A DNA stretch of 51,047 nt. Origin: Bacillus chungangensis. GTDB taxonomy: Bacteria; Bacillota; Bacilli; Bacillales; Bacillaceae_C. A model generated the notes under the pieces. The model saw only the letters and a program-made list of their open reading frames with translations, did no database searches and was not told where the DNA came from. Of the stretch, positions 18,733 to 27,492 are shown piece by piece (the first letter of the stretch is position 1; each line of letters starts with the position of its first letter). The stretch is taken from assembly GCF_030812995.1 (NCBI RefSeq), contig NZ_JAUSTT010000031.1, positions 1-51,047 of the forward strand, written 5' to 3'. A program made the position numbers and the translations under genes.

Positions 18733-18963
18733 ATGTATATGACAATAGAAGAAATAGCAGAATATTTATCGCTGCCAGAATCGTACATTAAAAAAATGAT
18801 TCAGCTTAATCGAATTAGAGCTGTTCATGATGGCAAGCAGTATTTGGTAAATAAAGAGCAATTTAATCAGCATCTTGAACAGTTGGAAAAAGCGAGAAAA
18901 CAATTAGAAGAATGGAGAAATGAACCGCTGCCAGAGGACCCGGATGTAAAGGATGAGGATTAG
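18733..18963 (+). CDS. Small excisionase-like helix-turn-helix protein
   Basis: A 76-aa protein with an N-terminal MerR/excisionase-type HTH (HTH_17): TIEEIAEYLSLPESYIKKMI, then a wing with DGKQYLVNKEQF. A charged, probably helical tail (about 45-76) follows. GGAGG precedes the ATG at 18733 (a second ATG at 18739 is possible). No phage or conjugative genes lie nearby, so it is a stand-alone regulator rather than a working excisionase. Target unknown. Confidence 0.75.
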   Translation: MYMTIEEIAEYLSLPESYIKKMIQLNRIRAVHDGKQYLVNKEQFNQHLEQLEKARKQLEEWRNEPLPEDPDVKDED

Positions 18964-19069
18964 TATAACTTGATCTATATTTTGGTTTATGCTAAAAAAT
19001 GTACATTTATGTGATGACAAAAATCTTTTGATCTAGTATACTTGCTACTATATTCTTTCTAGTAAATAC

Positions 19070-19093
19070 AATTGTCCTTATATAAAGGACAAT
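19070..19093. promoter_or_regulatory. Inverted repeat in the aspartate kinase leader
   Basis: ATTGTCCTT and AAGGACAAT flank ATATA about 27 bp before the start codon. It could be an operator or a leader hairpin. No lysine riboswitch, T-box or other known leader is recognisable. Confidence 0.35.
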
Positions 19094-19119
19094 TAAAAAT
19101 GAAGGGGAGTAATGTTGGG

Positions 19120-20466
19120 ATGAAGGTAGTAAAGTTTGGCGGTAGTTCGGTGGCAAGCGGGGAACAATTTAGGAAAGTTGCGAATATCATTGAACGAGAT
19201 TCACAGCGAAAAATAGTCATTGTGTCGGCTCCAGGGAAGCGATATAACGACGATGTGAAAACAACGGATTTACTGATTACTCTTGCCGAAAGTGTAACAA
19301 CAGATGGGTATGATCAAGAAATATTCAATGCTATAATTAAACGCTATGAAGAGATTGTTCGTGACCTTTCTTTACATACTGAGTTGATTGATGAAGTGCG
19401 TATGTCATTAGAGGATGCGATTGATCGTTATCGCCATCAACAAGCACGCTTGTTGGATGTTCTAAAATCAAGCGGGGAAAATAATAATGCGAAGCTCATG
19501 GCGGCTTATCTTGCTTCATTAGGCTATGAAGTATCTTACGTATCGCCGCAAGAGGCTGGCATGATGGTAACAGATGAGCCTGGCAATGCACAAATCCTGC
19601 CAGAATCGTATGAACTGCTTGCCAAACTTAAAGAACGCAGTGGTATTCTTGTTATCCCAGGGTTTTTTGGCTACTCTCATGAAGGACATATTGTTACATT
19701 TCCACGTGGAGGCTCGGATATTACAGGTTCGATTGTGGCAGCTGGAGTCGATGCCGATGAGTATGAAAACTTTACAGATGTTGACTCTATTTATTGTGTT
19801 AATCCATTGATGGTAAATAACCCTTGTGAACTAAAGGAGCTGACATACCGAGAAATGAGAGAGCTCGCATATTCCGGGTTTTCTGTATTTCATGATGAAG
19901 CATTACAGCCAGTTGTTGAGAAAGGCATCCCTGTTTGTGTGAAAAATACAAATCGTCCTGAGGCGCCAGGCACTTGCATCGTAGCAGAGCGCAAATTAAA
20001 CGGCCAGCCTGTTATTGGCATTGCTAGTGATAATGGGTTTTGCAGTTTAAATGTTTCTAAGTATTTAATGAATCGGGAGCTTGGATTTGGCCGTCGATTG
20101 TTAGCAATTTTAGAGGATGAAGGAATTTCATATGAACATACCCCTTCTGGCATTGACAATATGTCTGTTATTATTCGCTGTGAGCGGTTTATGAATGGGA
20201 AAGAGGAACGGATTATGCAGCGGATTCGAACCGAATTAGAAGTAGATCAAATTCATATTGAGCGCGATTTGGCAATGATTATGGTCGTAGGTGAGGGAAT
20301 GAATCGTGCAGTAGGGATCGCCGCCAAAGCCACAAAGGCATTAGCAGAAGCAGGGGTTAACTTAAAGATGATTAACCAAGGTTCCTCTGAAGTAAGTATG
20401 ATGTTTGGCGTCGAGGTAAACGACGTGCATAAAGCGGTAAATTGTTTGTACAAGGCGTACTTTTAA
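19120..20466 (+). CDS. Aspartate kinase, YclM (aspartokinase III) type
   Basis: A 448-aa enzyme that phosphorylates L-aspartate in the first step to lysine, threonine and methionine. The N-terminal kinase domain has KFGGSSVASG and FPRGGSDITGS. The C-terminal third has two ACT domains (around ISYEHTPSGIDNMSVI and VNLKMINQGSSEVSM) for allosteric control. Its length and sequence match the monofunctional YclM/ThrD type rather than the LysC type with an internal beta-subunit start. AAGGGGAG precedes ATG 19120; an upstream frame from 19072 contains this site and is not used. Confidence 0.93.
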   Translation: MKVVKFGGSSVASGEQFRKVANIIERDSQRKIVIVSAPGKRYNDDVKTTDLLITLAESVTTDGYDQEIFNAIIKRYEEIVRDLSLHTELIDEVRMSLEDAIDRYRHQQARLLDVLKSSGENNNAKLMAAYLASLGYEVSYVSPQEAGMMVTDEPGNAQILPESYELLAKLKERSGILVIPGFFGYSHEGHIVTFPRGGSDITGSIVAAGVDADEYENFTDVDSIYCVNPLMVNNPCELKELTYREMRELAYSGFSVFHDEALQPVVEKGIPVCVKNTNRPEAPGTCIVAERKLNGQPVIGIASDNGFCSLNVSKYLMNRELGFGRRLLAILEDEGISYEHTPSGIDNMSVIIRCERFMNGKEERIMQRIRTELEVDQIHIERDLAMIMVVGEGMNRAVGIAAKATKALAEAGVNLKMINQGSSEVSMMFGVEVNDVHKAVNCLYKAYF

Positions 20467-20515
20467 ACAGTATCAAGCAGAAAGAGGAAAAAACAAAAGT
20501 TCGTGTTAAATATCA

Positions 20516-20576
20516 TTCAGTTGGAAAAATTGGAACTGTCTAAACAGTTAAATCATCACGAATTTTTCCAACTGAA
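20516..20576. terminator. Long inverted repeat between aspartate kinase and the Rpn gene
   Basis: TTCAGTTGGAAAAATT (20516-20531) and AATTTTTCCAACTGAA (20561-20576) are perfect inverted arms, with a small inner hairpin ACTGT/ACAGT in the loop. It lies between convergent genes and probably terminates both. Confidence 0.6.
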
Positions 20577-20632
20577 AATGCATCATTCGTCCGAAGAAAA
20601 CGAGAAAGTTATATGATTGTTTCCATAAGGCT

Positions 20633-21607
20633 TCAATCTAATTCTTTTTTGATTTTTTTGACTTTTTCGATGCTTAATTCAGTGATGTTCACAATAACCT
20701 CTTCGGGAAATCCTTTCTTTAACATATTGTAGGCAATGCGCTTGCTGCTATTTTCCATTCCTTCGCGTATCCCTTCCTGTATCCCCTCTCGTTTTCCTTC
20801 TTTCCTTCCTTCTTTCATTCCTTTTTTCCTTCCCTCTTGCAGCCCTTTATTGAACCCTTTTTCTATCCATGAATTTGGCAGTTGCAAGATGCCTTCTGTT
20901 TCCACTGGCTGAAGTTGTTTAATTTCTTCCATTAATATTTTCTCCTCCTTGTGATCGAGTTGTAGATAAGTTTCAAAAAAACCGTTGATCAATGCCATTT
21001 TTGCTGGATTTAATTCCATACGTACAAGCATACGTAAAAATTCCATTTTCACTTGAATTCGTTCTTTGGCGGTATAATCCATTTTACTTAGCAGGGCGGC
21101 AGCAACTGGATTGTTCGAATAAATGAAGGTGCGCCAATTCATTTGCCGGAGCTGTAGCTTTAAAAATTGGAACGTAAGCACATGCTGAAAAGGAAAAGAA
21201 ATAGAAAAAGTCGATGGCTCCTTACGATTTTCATCGTAGCTAAAGACAGCAATTGGCAATATTGGTTTTCGATGTGTTTCGTACAATCTGCTGAAATAAA
21301 TAAACATTCGTTCGTGGAATTTTGTTTGTGAATAGGATTGAGGCTCAACGTGAATAATGATGATCGTATTTTTTCCACGCAGTTTTGTTTCCATGAGGAT
21401 ATCTACCCGCCTTTTTTCACCGATAGTGACATCAGTAAATACTTCTTCAGAAAGCAGTTTCATGTAAGAAAAGTCAATTTGCTCATGAATATGCGGGAAA
21501 AAAACTTCCAAAAATTCTGCGAAAAAAGTACGGATCAACTCTTTAAACAACCGATCGTGATCCGTGTATTTGCGTTGATCCTCACGAATAACAATGGTTG
21601 ACAACAT
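20633..21607 (-). CDS. Rpn-family (PD-(D/E)XK) recombination-promoting nuclease
   Basis: A 324-aa protein of the Rpn/PDDEXK transposase-like nuclease family. N-terminal features: DHDRLFKELI, then the catalytic core with Asp in RRVDILMETKL and the Glu-x-Gln in IIHVEPQ. E. coli Rpn proteins are DNA endonucleases that promote RecA-independent recombination. The C terminus carries about eight Gly-x-x-x tetrapeptides (KGLQEGRKKGMKEG onward, residues about 255-290), a feature of the family that varies in length. Start ATG 21607 with AAGGATG. A LexA-like box overlaps its promoter. Confidence 0.85.
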   Translation of the reverse strand: MLSTIVIREDQRKYTDHDRLFKELIRTFFAEFLEVFFPHIHEQIDFSYMKLLSEEVFTDVTIGEKRRVDILMETKLRGKNTIIIIHVEPQSYSQTKFHERMFIYFSRLYETHRKPILPIAVFSYDENRKEPSTFSISFPFQHVLTFQFLKLQLRQMNWRTFIYSNNPVAAALLSKMDYTAKERIQVKMEFLRMLVRMELNPAKMALINGFFETYLQLDHKEEKILMEEIKQLQPVETEGILQLPNSWIEKGFNKGLQEGRKKGMKEGRKEGKREGIQEGIREGMENSSKRIAYNMLKKGFPEEVIVNITELSIEKVKKIKKELD

Positions 21608-21682
21608 TCTATCACATCCTTATTGAAGTATGTAGATGCAGGGGAAGAAGGAGACTCTTAGCTGAAGGTCATCTTAACTAAG

Positions 21683-21718
21683 AATATACCATATAAAAAG
21701 ATAAAGAACAAGTGTTCC
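21683..21718 (-). promoter_or_regulatory. Promoter with LexA (SOS) box for the Rpn gene
   Basis: On the minus strand -35 TTGTTC (21706-21711), a 17-bp spacer and -10 TATATT (21683-21688). AGAACAAGTGTTCC (21705-21718) matches the Bacillus LexA/DinR consensus CGAACRNRYGTTYC at 13 of 14 positions and covers the -35. Repression by LexA is inferred. Confidence 0.6.
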
Positions 21719-21777
21719 TGTTGAGGTTTTTAATATCGAACAAAATAAATGAGGAGGAAGAAGATGATGATTTTTCC

Positions 21778-22542
21778 CTACTCTCCAAATGGAAGCTGTT
21801 CCTTTTTATAATCTATCTTGAGCTCCTTGTACCAATTGTTTAGCCCAACCCACAATTTTTCATAAAGTTAATATACATGCTGTTTATCATGCAACTGACC
21901 TTCCATCACTTGAAGTACTAGTTCTTCATATCCTGATGGCTTTGATGCCATTTTTAAAGATTCCTCAAAAGTTCTTGCTCTTGTACTATAATATTGTTTA
22001 TTCGCTAATCCTATTAGTTTAGCTGTTTGCCAAACAAAGTCTTTCGCTCCTAAAGGAAGATAATCAAAATTAGCGGAGTGATAATTATTTCGTATTTTGG
22101 CAATGGTTTCGTATGGTTCCCAAATCATACACTCTCTCATTGTTTCTCTTATCGCTTCATTTGAAACTTGAAGCGGCAATGTTTTTATTTCTTTGAATAA
22201 GTCATGTGGATCATAAATTTGTAATACATTGATAAACATGCTTGCCTTAATCGCCCACGAGTCATCAACAGTTTTAGCTAGTTCAATCAATTCACGTCTT
22301 TGTTTTGTGCTTATTTCTATTTTAAATTTGTCATAAATAAACTCATAGCTTTCGATAGAAGTTCCATCCGTTGTTACAACATGCATTTTAATATCAGAAT
22401 ATGGGCCATCATTTTCTTGGCTAATTGATCCGTACACACCAATAGCTAATATATTGTCTCTATATACGTTTAATAGTCTTTCTTTTATTTTATTAATAAT
22501 CTCTATTTTTTCATCTCTTGAAGCTGTCGGATATGGTAACAT
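21778..22542 (-). pseudogene. ANT(4')-like aminoglycoside nucleotidyltransferase, broken
   Basis: The frame from ATG 22542 aligns along its length with kanamycin nucleotidyltransferase ANT(4'): GVYGS (36-39), DGPYSD (45-50), SDW-like DDSW, PSGY and GQL near the end. A TAA at 21868-21870 stops it at 224 aa. Reading through gives 29 more codons (LYEKLWVGLNNWYKEL onward) to a TAG at 21778, for a total of about 254, the normal family length. Metal ligand Glu52 is replaced by Lys (AAA for GAA), while Asp50, Glu67, Glu76 and the base equivalent to Glu145 remain. Probably an inactive resistance-gene relative. Confidence 0.75.
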
Positions 22543-22781
22543 ATTCTCTTCTCCATCAAACTTTTTGCAAAATAGTAACTATTTGTAAACCAAATTCATT
22601 TAGGATTGGTCTCTCTACTCTTGTAATGATACAAATATTGGTAAAACAATGCATACTTGCATATGGCAGTCATGTTTCGATTATAGCGGATCAGCGTGAA
22701 CTTTTGAATTCGCACAGGAATTGCATTATAGATGATTGAAAAAGCAACAAAGAAAGGATAATGATAAGTGTTAGATTTAAC

Positions 22782-22890
22782 ATGTATATCAATGGCGAAT
22801 AGAAAGACACAAGCAACAAAAAAAAGCGCAGTATCATCAACCCGGCAACAGGAGACGTATTTGCCCAAGCTGCTGAAGGCACCACGAGAA
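22782..22890 (+). pseudogene. N-terminal fragment of an aldehyde dehydrogenase
   Basis: The frame MYINGE, TAG, then IINPATGDVFAQAAEG is the classic N terminus of NAD-dependent aldehyde dehydrogenases. It is interrupted after six codons and has no continuation after about 36 codons. Nothing else is recognisable between 22543 and 22960. Confidence 0.65.
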
Positions 22891-23020
22891 CACTTCATTT
22901 ATTAGACAGATTCCAATGGGTGAGATGTTTTTTTTGAATACAACAAACTTGTATCATCGCTTTTAGTTGCATTGCTATGTTATTTTATTAGTAGGTAAAC
23001 CGATGGGCGGAGGAAGTTAC

Positions 23021-23743
23021 ATGATAAAAGTTGAAAATTTACGCAAAAATTATGGTGAAATAGAGATATTGAAAGGAATCAACTGTGAAATCGAAAAGAA
23101 TGAAGTCATTTGCGTAATCGGCCCTTCTGGTGCAGGGAAAAGTACTTTTTTACGTTGTTTAAACTTACTAGAGTCGTTTACAAGTGGGAAGGTAATGATT
23201 AATGGGCATGATCTGTCTGATAAAAAATTAAAAATAAGAGAGATTCGGAAAGAAGTAGGAATGGTGTTTCAGTCTTTTAATCTATTCCCGCATTTGAAAG
23301 TCATTGATAACATCATGCTTGCTCCGATAAAGGTGCATAAAGCAAACAAAGAGGAAACGCGAATAAATGCAATGCACTTATTAGAGAAGGTAGGATTGGC
23401 TGAAAAAGCAGAGGCGTATCCAAGTCAGTTATCCGGTGGCCAGAAGCAGCGTGTCGCAATTGCTCGTGCATTAGCAATGAATCCAACAGTCATGTTGTTT
23501 GATGAACCAACGTCAGCGCTCGATCCCGAAATAGTAGGAGAGGTGCTGTCTGTTATGAAAGATTTAGCAAAAGAAGGCATGACGATGGTTGTCGTTACAC
23601 ATGAGATGGGGTTTGCTCGTGAAGCAGCAGATCGAATCTTTTTTATGGATAATGGCATGATATTGGAAGAAGACCCTCCAGAAGCATTTTTCTCTAATCC
23701 GAAACATGAACGAACGCAGGCATTTTTAAGCAAGGTGTTGTAA
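23021..23743 (+). CDS. Amino-acid ABC transporter ATP-binding protein, GlnQ-like
   Basis: A 240-aa ATPase of the polar amino acid uptake type. Walker A is GPSGAGKS (34-41), the Q-loop is [11 protein letters not shown], the signature is LSGGQKQR, Walker B is [13 protein letters not shown] and the H-loop is [14 protein letters not shown] precedes ATG 23021. No permease or substrate-binding protein gene is present on either side, so it is an orphan subunit. It either serves a permease encoded elsewhere or is left over from a lost operon; the aldehyde dehydrogenase fragment just upstream suggests rearrangement here. Confidence 0.9.
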   Translation: MIKVENLRKNYGEIEILKGINCEIEKNEVICVIGPSGAGKSTFLRCLNLLESFTSGKVMINGHDLSDKKLKIREIRKEVGMVFQSFNLFPHLKVIDNIMLAPIKVHKANKEETRINAMHLLEKVGLAEKAEAYPSQLSGGQKQRVAIARALAMNPTVMLFDEPTSALDPEIVGEVLSVMKDLAKEGMTMVVVTHEMGFAREAADRIFFMDNGMILEEDPPEAFFSNPKHERTQAFLSKVL

Positions 23744-23763
23744 AAAGAATGATAGAAAGAGAA

Positions 23764-23799
23764 AAGCCCACCCATTGAACTGTTGCCTAAAGGGTGGAT
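23764..23799. terminator. Weak terminator-like hairpin
   Basis: CCACCC and GGGTGG form a short stem across an 18-base loop between the GlnQ-like gene and the convergent unknown gene. There is no long T-run. Confidence 0.35.
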
Positions 23800-23843
23800 C
23801 ATTGCTTGTTAACATATGAAAACGGCAGGAAAGCAGCCTTATC

Positions 23844-24746
23844 CTATTTCATTATCGTAAGCAATTTGCATGTATTGTATTCGGCTTCGGGTTGTTCTGA
23901 TGTTGGCAGCCGTTTGAGGAGATCTAGTACAGCATAAGGGAATTTTAATGCGTGCGGGTCGTCAAATGTTTTTTCCCAGTATTCTGGTGCCAATATAGAA
24001 GTGAAAGATGGTTTCTTTACTTCATTTTCTAACATGAAATCAGGACGCTGCCGGTTTAAATACATTTGATGACGATGATTTTTCATGCCTGCTAAAACAA
24101 GCTCGTTATACCCGAGTCTCTCTAGTTCTGTCAACGCCTGTGCATGTGTGATTCCATGCTCCAGCTCTCCGCTAAAGAAGTACATTTTCCCATCTATCAT
24201 GCGATTTGGTACGATTGTATGCAGTTCCTTAAATGACTGTGAGGTCATATCAAATGTATGTCGATATTCTGGAAGATTTGCTGTATCGTCAACTATTGTT
24301 GTGAAATAGTTATCTATATCCCAATATCGGTTGGGCCCGTCTTCCGTTGTTCGTTCGAGCATTTTCACAAGCCCATTTACGACGGTTGGTGTAATGAGGG
24401 ACGGGCAATCTCGCAAAGCCTTTAGCGCTAATACACCTAATGCCAAACCATGTCCAGATGTACTTAACTTCTCTGTATTTTTCCTTAGCCCATCAATGAT
24501 CTGTTCAAGCAGCATCGGATTTGCTTCTTCTTGTTCAAGCGGTGCAAACCATTCAGCATGTTCATGGCGATAACGCTTACAAGTTCTTTCAATACCATCT
24601 TTCACATGATCCGGCAATTCATGTTCCCGATCCATATAATAACCTGCCAATAATGCTGCCCCAAAATGACCGTTAAACCATGATAACTGTCCTCCACGTG
24701 CCATTCCAATGACGCCTATCTCCAAGTAAGAATCCAACTTTCGCAT
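23844..24746 (-). CDS. Conserved-looking protein of unknown function, 300 aa
   Basis: I do not recognise this family. The 300-aa protein is soluble, with no signal peptide or membrane helix, and appears mostly helical. It is rich in His, Trp and Tyr with possible functional motifs GGQLSWFNGHFGA, SGHGLALGVLALKAL, RYWDIDNYFTTIVDD and SGELEHGITHAQAL. The histidine and acidic clusters could suggest an enzyme or an alpha-helical toroid, but that is speculation. GGGGGTG lies nine bases before ATG 24746; a TTG at 24764 is also in frame. It is divergent from an AraC regulator, with a palindrome between them, so that regulator probably controls it. Confidence 0.7.
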   Translation of the reverse strand: MRKLDSYLEIGVIGMARGGQLSWFNGHFGAALLAGYYMDREHELPDHVKDGIERTCKRYRHEHAEWFAPLEQEEANPMLLEQIIDGLRKNTEKLSTSGHGLALGVLALKALRDCPSLITPTVVNGLVKMLERTTEDGPNRYWDIDNYFTTIVDDTANLPEYRHTFDMTSQSFKELHTIVPNRMIDGKMYFFSGELEHGITHAQALTELERLGYNELVLAGMKNHRHQMYLNRQRPDFMLENEVKKPSFTSILAPEYWEKTFDDPHALKFPYAVLDLLKRLPTSEQPEAEYNTCKLLTIMK

Positions 24747-24815
24747 ATTTTTCAACACCCCCAAAATGTATTCTCGTGATCTACTTCTACTACAAATAGC
24801 TAAACCCTTTAAAGA

Positions 24816-24831
24816 TACAACTTAAGTTGTA
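24816..24831. promoter_or_regulatory. Perfect palindrome between divergent genes
   Basis: TACAACTTAAGTTGTA is a perfect 16-bp palindrome midway between the unknown 300-aa gene and the AraC gene. It is a candidate operator; AraC proteins more often use direct repeats, so another regulator is possible. Confidence 0.45.
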
Positions 24832-24970
24832 GCGAGGTGTTCAGGTGCTGTCTAGGATAAGACATTGCTTTTTATGTCTGAGATGATACACTTTTCACAA
24901 TCGTTACTTTCGACATTAACTGTTTGCAGATAGTAATAAAAAATAAAGCTATAAAGAAGGAGGGATTGCT

Positions 24971-25675
24971 TTGACTCTGAATAGAGTTATTTGTGAAAAG
25001 AGAACCTATTCGCGAGCGTTTGCTTCTCATCAACATGATTACGGTCAATTTTTATTTCCGCTGCAAGGTTCTATGGAGATACAAACAGAGAAGCAGCATC
25101 TTCATTTGAAAACAGATCATTGTTTCTATTTGCCTCCTGGCTGTCTGCATACTTTTCGTTCTATCGATCGGAATGAGTTTTTAGTGTTAGATATGCCGAT
25201 GCGGTATGTATCTTATCGAGCAAATGGATTGTATTTGCAAATGGATCAACAATGGGAAGCGATACGGTTTTTACTTTTAGAAGAAGCACATCATTCGAAT
25301 GGCTCGACTGTTGCCCTAAATGATTTAACACGCTATGTAAGCCAAAAACTTCAACATTCGCTCCATCCTTCTATTGAGTATATTCACAATCACTATCATC
25401 AGCACATGAAAGTATCCGAATTGGCAAAGCTAGAACATTATCATCCAATTTACTTCTCATCGTGGTTTAAACAAATGACAGGAAAGAGTCCTAAGGCTTA
25501 TATTTCGGCTGTTCGTTTGGACGCAGCAAAACGACTGCTGAGGGATACGGATTTTTCTATTGCTCATATTAGTCAAGAGGTTGACTTTAACCATCCATCT
25601 TCCTTTACGAAATGGTTTGTTCGTACAGAAAGGGATATCTCCACAAATGTACCGCAGAAACTTCATTTAGGATAA
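24971..25675 (+). CDS. AraC-family regulator with a frameshifted C terminus
   Basis: A 234-aa protein with an N-terminal cupin sensor (about 10-85; HQHDYGQFLFPLQGS, PPGCLHTF) and a C-terminal two-HTH domain (MKVSELAKLEHYHPIYFSSW, then DFSIAHISQEVDFNHPSSFT). The last 15 residues (ERDISTNVPQ onward) do not fit the family. A different frame from about 25629 encodes KGISPQMYRRNFI and stops at 25670, which does fit. One base is apparently missing from an A-run at 25629-25631. TTG 24971 is preceded by AAGGAGGG. It may be damaged, or the sequence may have an error here. Confidence 0.8.
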   Translation: MTLNRVICEKRTYSRAFASHQHDYGQFLFPLQGSMEIQTEKQHLHLKTDHCFYLPPGCLHTFRSIDRNEFLVLDMPMRYVSYRANGLYLQMDQQWEAIRFLLLEEAHHSNGSTVALNDLTRYVSQKLQHSLHPSIEYIHNHYHQHMKVSELAKLEHYHPIYFSSWFKQMTGKSPKAYISAVRLDAAKRLLRDTDFSIAHISQEVDFNHPSSFTKWFVRTERDISTNVPQKLHLG

Positions 25676-25709
25676 GAAGAACCTTTTATTTGGACAAGGT
25701 TTTTCTTAT
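25672..25709 (+). terminator. Terminator of the AraC gene
   Basis: ATAAGAAGAACCTT pairs with AAGGTTTTTCTTAT across ten bases, overlapping the stop codon. Confidence 0.7.
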
Positions 25710-25815
25710 GAAGCAGGTTAAAATTGAAACAACGGTTCGTTATGATATTAGGCTAATGATGATAAGAAATCAGAAGTAATTTATAAAAAATATCAAAAAT
25801 AGAGGAGCGAGACTG

Positions 25816-26148
25816 TTGGCAGTGATTGAAGACTTTCAAAAACTAGATGTACGGATTGGCACCGTAAAAAATGCCGAGCCGCTTTCAGGAGCAAGAGTCC
25901 CAGCGATAAAGTTGGAAATCGATTTTGGCGATGAGCTTGGAATCAAACATTCTAGTGCACAAATAACGAAACGGTATTCTCCTGAACGATTGATTGGACG
26001 ACAAGTGGTAGCTATTGTGAATTTTCCGCCAAGAAAAATTGCTGGCTTTCAATCTGAAGTATTGGTTCTTGGCGGCATCCCAGGAGCAGGAGATGTCGTG
26101 CTGTTGAGACCTGATGAGGCAGTACCAAATGGAACAGTGATCGGCTAA
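25816..26148 (+). CDS. csaA: CsaA, tRNA-binding-domain chaperone
   Basis: A 110-aa single-domain OB-fold protein of the EMAP/tRNA-binding type (pfam tRNA_bind). Motifs are KLDVRIGTV, the central [11 protein letters not shown] and the C-terminal [14 protein letters not shown]. Length matches Bacillus CsaA, a homodimeric protein with export-related chaperone activity that also binds tRNA. TTG 25816 has AGGAG nine bases upstream. Monocistronic with a strong terminator. Confidence 0.92.
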   Translation: MAVIEDFQKLDVRIGTVKNAEPLSGARVPAIKLEIDFGDELGIKHSSAQITKRYSPERLIGRQVVAIVNFPPRKIAGFQSEVLVLGGIPGAGDVVLLRPDEAVPNGTVIG

Positions 26149-26158
26149 TTCCTTTAAA

Positions 26159-26199
26159 AAAAGAGGTGGAGAAAATAATTAGTTTTCTCCACCTCTTTT
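26159..26199 (+). terminator. Strong terminator after csaA
   Basis: AAGAGGTGGAGAAAA pairs perfectly with TTTTCTCCACCTCTT across seven bases, flanked by A and T runs, so it may also serve the MFS pseudogene on the other strand. Confidence 0.85.
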
Positions 26200-26239
26200 G
26201 GTTAATCGGTTTTTAAACCCCTTTATCATTCGATCAAGT

Positions 26240-27492
26240 TTAAAAATTCTCCCCACTCATATGTATATTGCTATTCTTAAAAAGTAAAAATGAAAAGATA
26301 ATGAACAGTGCTAGCAGCATGAAAGACGAACCAAGAAAAATATAATTAATTTTTATAAGCTCTCCTAACCAACCTGCACTAAGAAAAGAGATTGGTGCGG
26401 CTGCTTTCATTATCATAGACGAAATGCATTCACCCTCCCAAGTATATGTGGAGGTGTCAGCTCTTGCTTAAGTGTTAGAAAATTAATATTCATAAAGGTG
26501 CTGCTAAAGCCAATAAAAAACATCCCTGCCATTAAAACATACCAGTGATAAGTTGTGAACAAAATAAATTGGCCAAAAGCAGCTAGGCCAATTCCAAATA
26601 AAACCAAGCGTTGTCGATTAAAACGTTTCGTCAGTCGTTTTATAACAGTTGCGGCTAAAATTCCACCTACCCCTGATGCTGATAAAATAAACCCTATATT
26701 TGATTTGGAAGCATCTAAACGATCCAATGCATAAAAGATAAGCACTGCTCCCGATAAAGAAGAGGCGATATTGATAAAAAGGTTGACTATCGTAATATTC
26801 CATAAAAGCTGGGTTTGTCGAAGTTGATAAAAGCCAGCTTTCATATCATTCGATATACTACTTTTTGACTTGTGGAGCTTCGGACTTTCATTGTTTGGTA
26901 TCTTTACTCGAAAAACAAAAATGAATAACAAGAAGAGACTAGCAGCCGTTGCAACTAAGCTAGAAGTGTAGCCAAGTGAAATTAATATGAAACCAGCAAG
27001 ACCTGGTCCAATCATATTAACAAACGTATATAAAAATGAAATCGACGCATTTGCTGAGATTAATTGATCTTTATGAACAATTAAAGGAAGGACTGTATGA
27101 AACGTATTCCAAAAAAGATAGTTAAATGTGGTAAGAGTAAAGCCACATATATACAAACTCCAAATCGAAATGACGTTGAATTTTAATAATAGCGCTAATA
27201 CTAGCAATATCATGATTTGCATCCAAATCGATAGCACCATCATTTTTTTGCGATTCACTCGGTCTACAACAATACCTATAAAGATACCTAAGAAAATATG
27301 AGGTACTAAATCGATCGCTCTCATCGTACTCATTGCAAGCGGCGACTTTGACAGCTCATAGATAATAATTGGCAAAGCTAAATTATAAAGATGAAAAGTA
27401 AGATCAACGATCGTAGTACCAGAGCACAAGAAAACAAAATGTTTATTTTTCCATATTGTATCAGGATGTGCATGAGAAGCTAACGGTTTCAT
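26240..27492 (-). pseudogene. MFS transporter with a frameshift near the C terminus
   Basis: The frame from ATG 27492 encodes 359 aa of an MFS permease resembling the MefA-like (MFS_3) exporters: DLTFHLYNLALP, GIVVDRVNRKKM, GVGGILAATVIKRL, ending GRVNAFRL at 26413. The missing last helix is present in another frame immediately after (MIMKAAAPISFLSAGWLGEL onward) and stops at 26240-26242. One indel near 26413 therefore splits a protein of about 415 aa. The 359-aa product would lack its last membrane helix. Substrate unknown. Confidence 0.8.

Noticed and set aside
18964-19119. Possible lysine riboswitch or T-box before the aspartate kinase
   Set aside because: The leader is too short and lacks the conserved blocks of either; only a small inverted repeat is present.
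22596-22898. 100-codon minus-strand frame
   Set aside because: It is antisense to the aldehyde dehydrogenase fragment and lacks a start signal.
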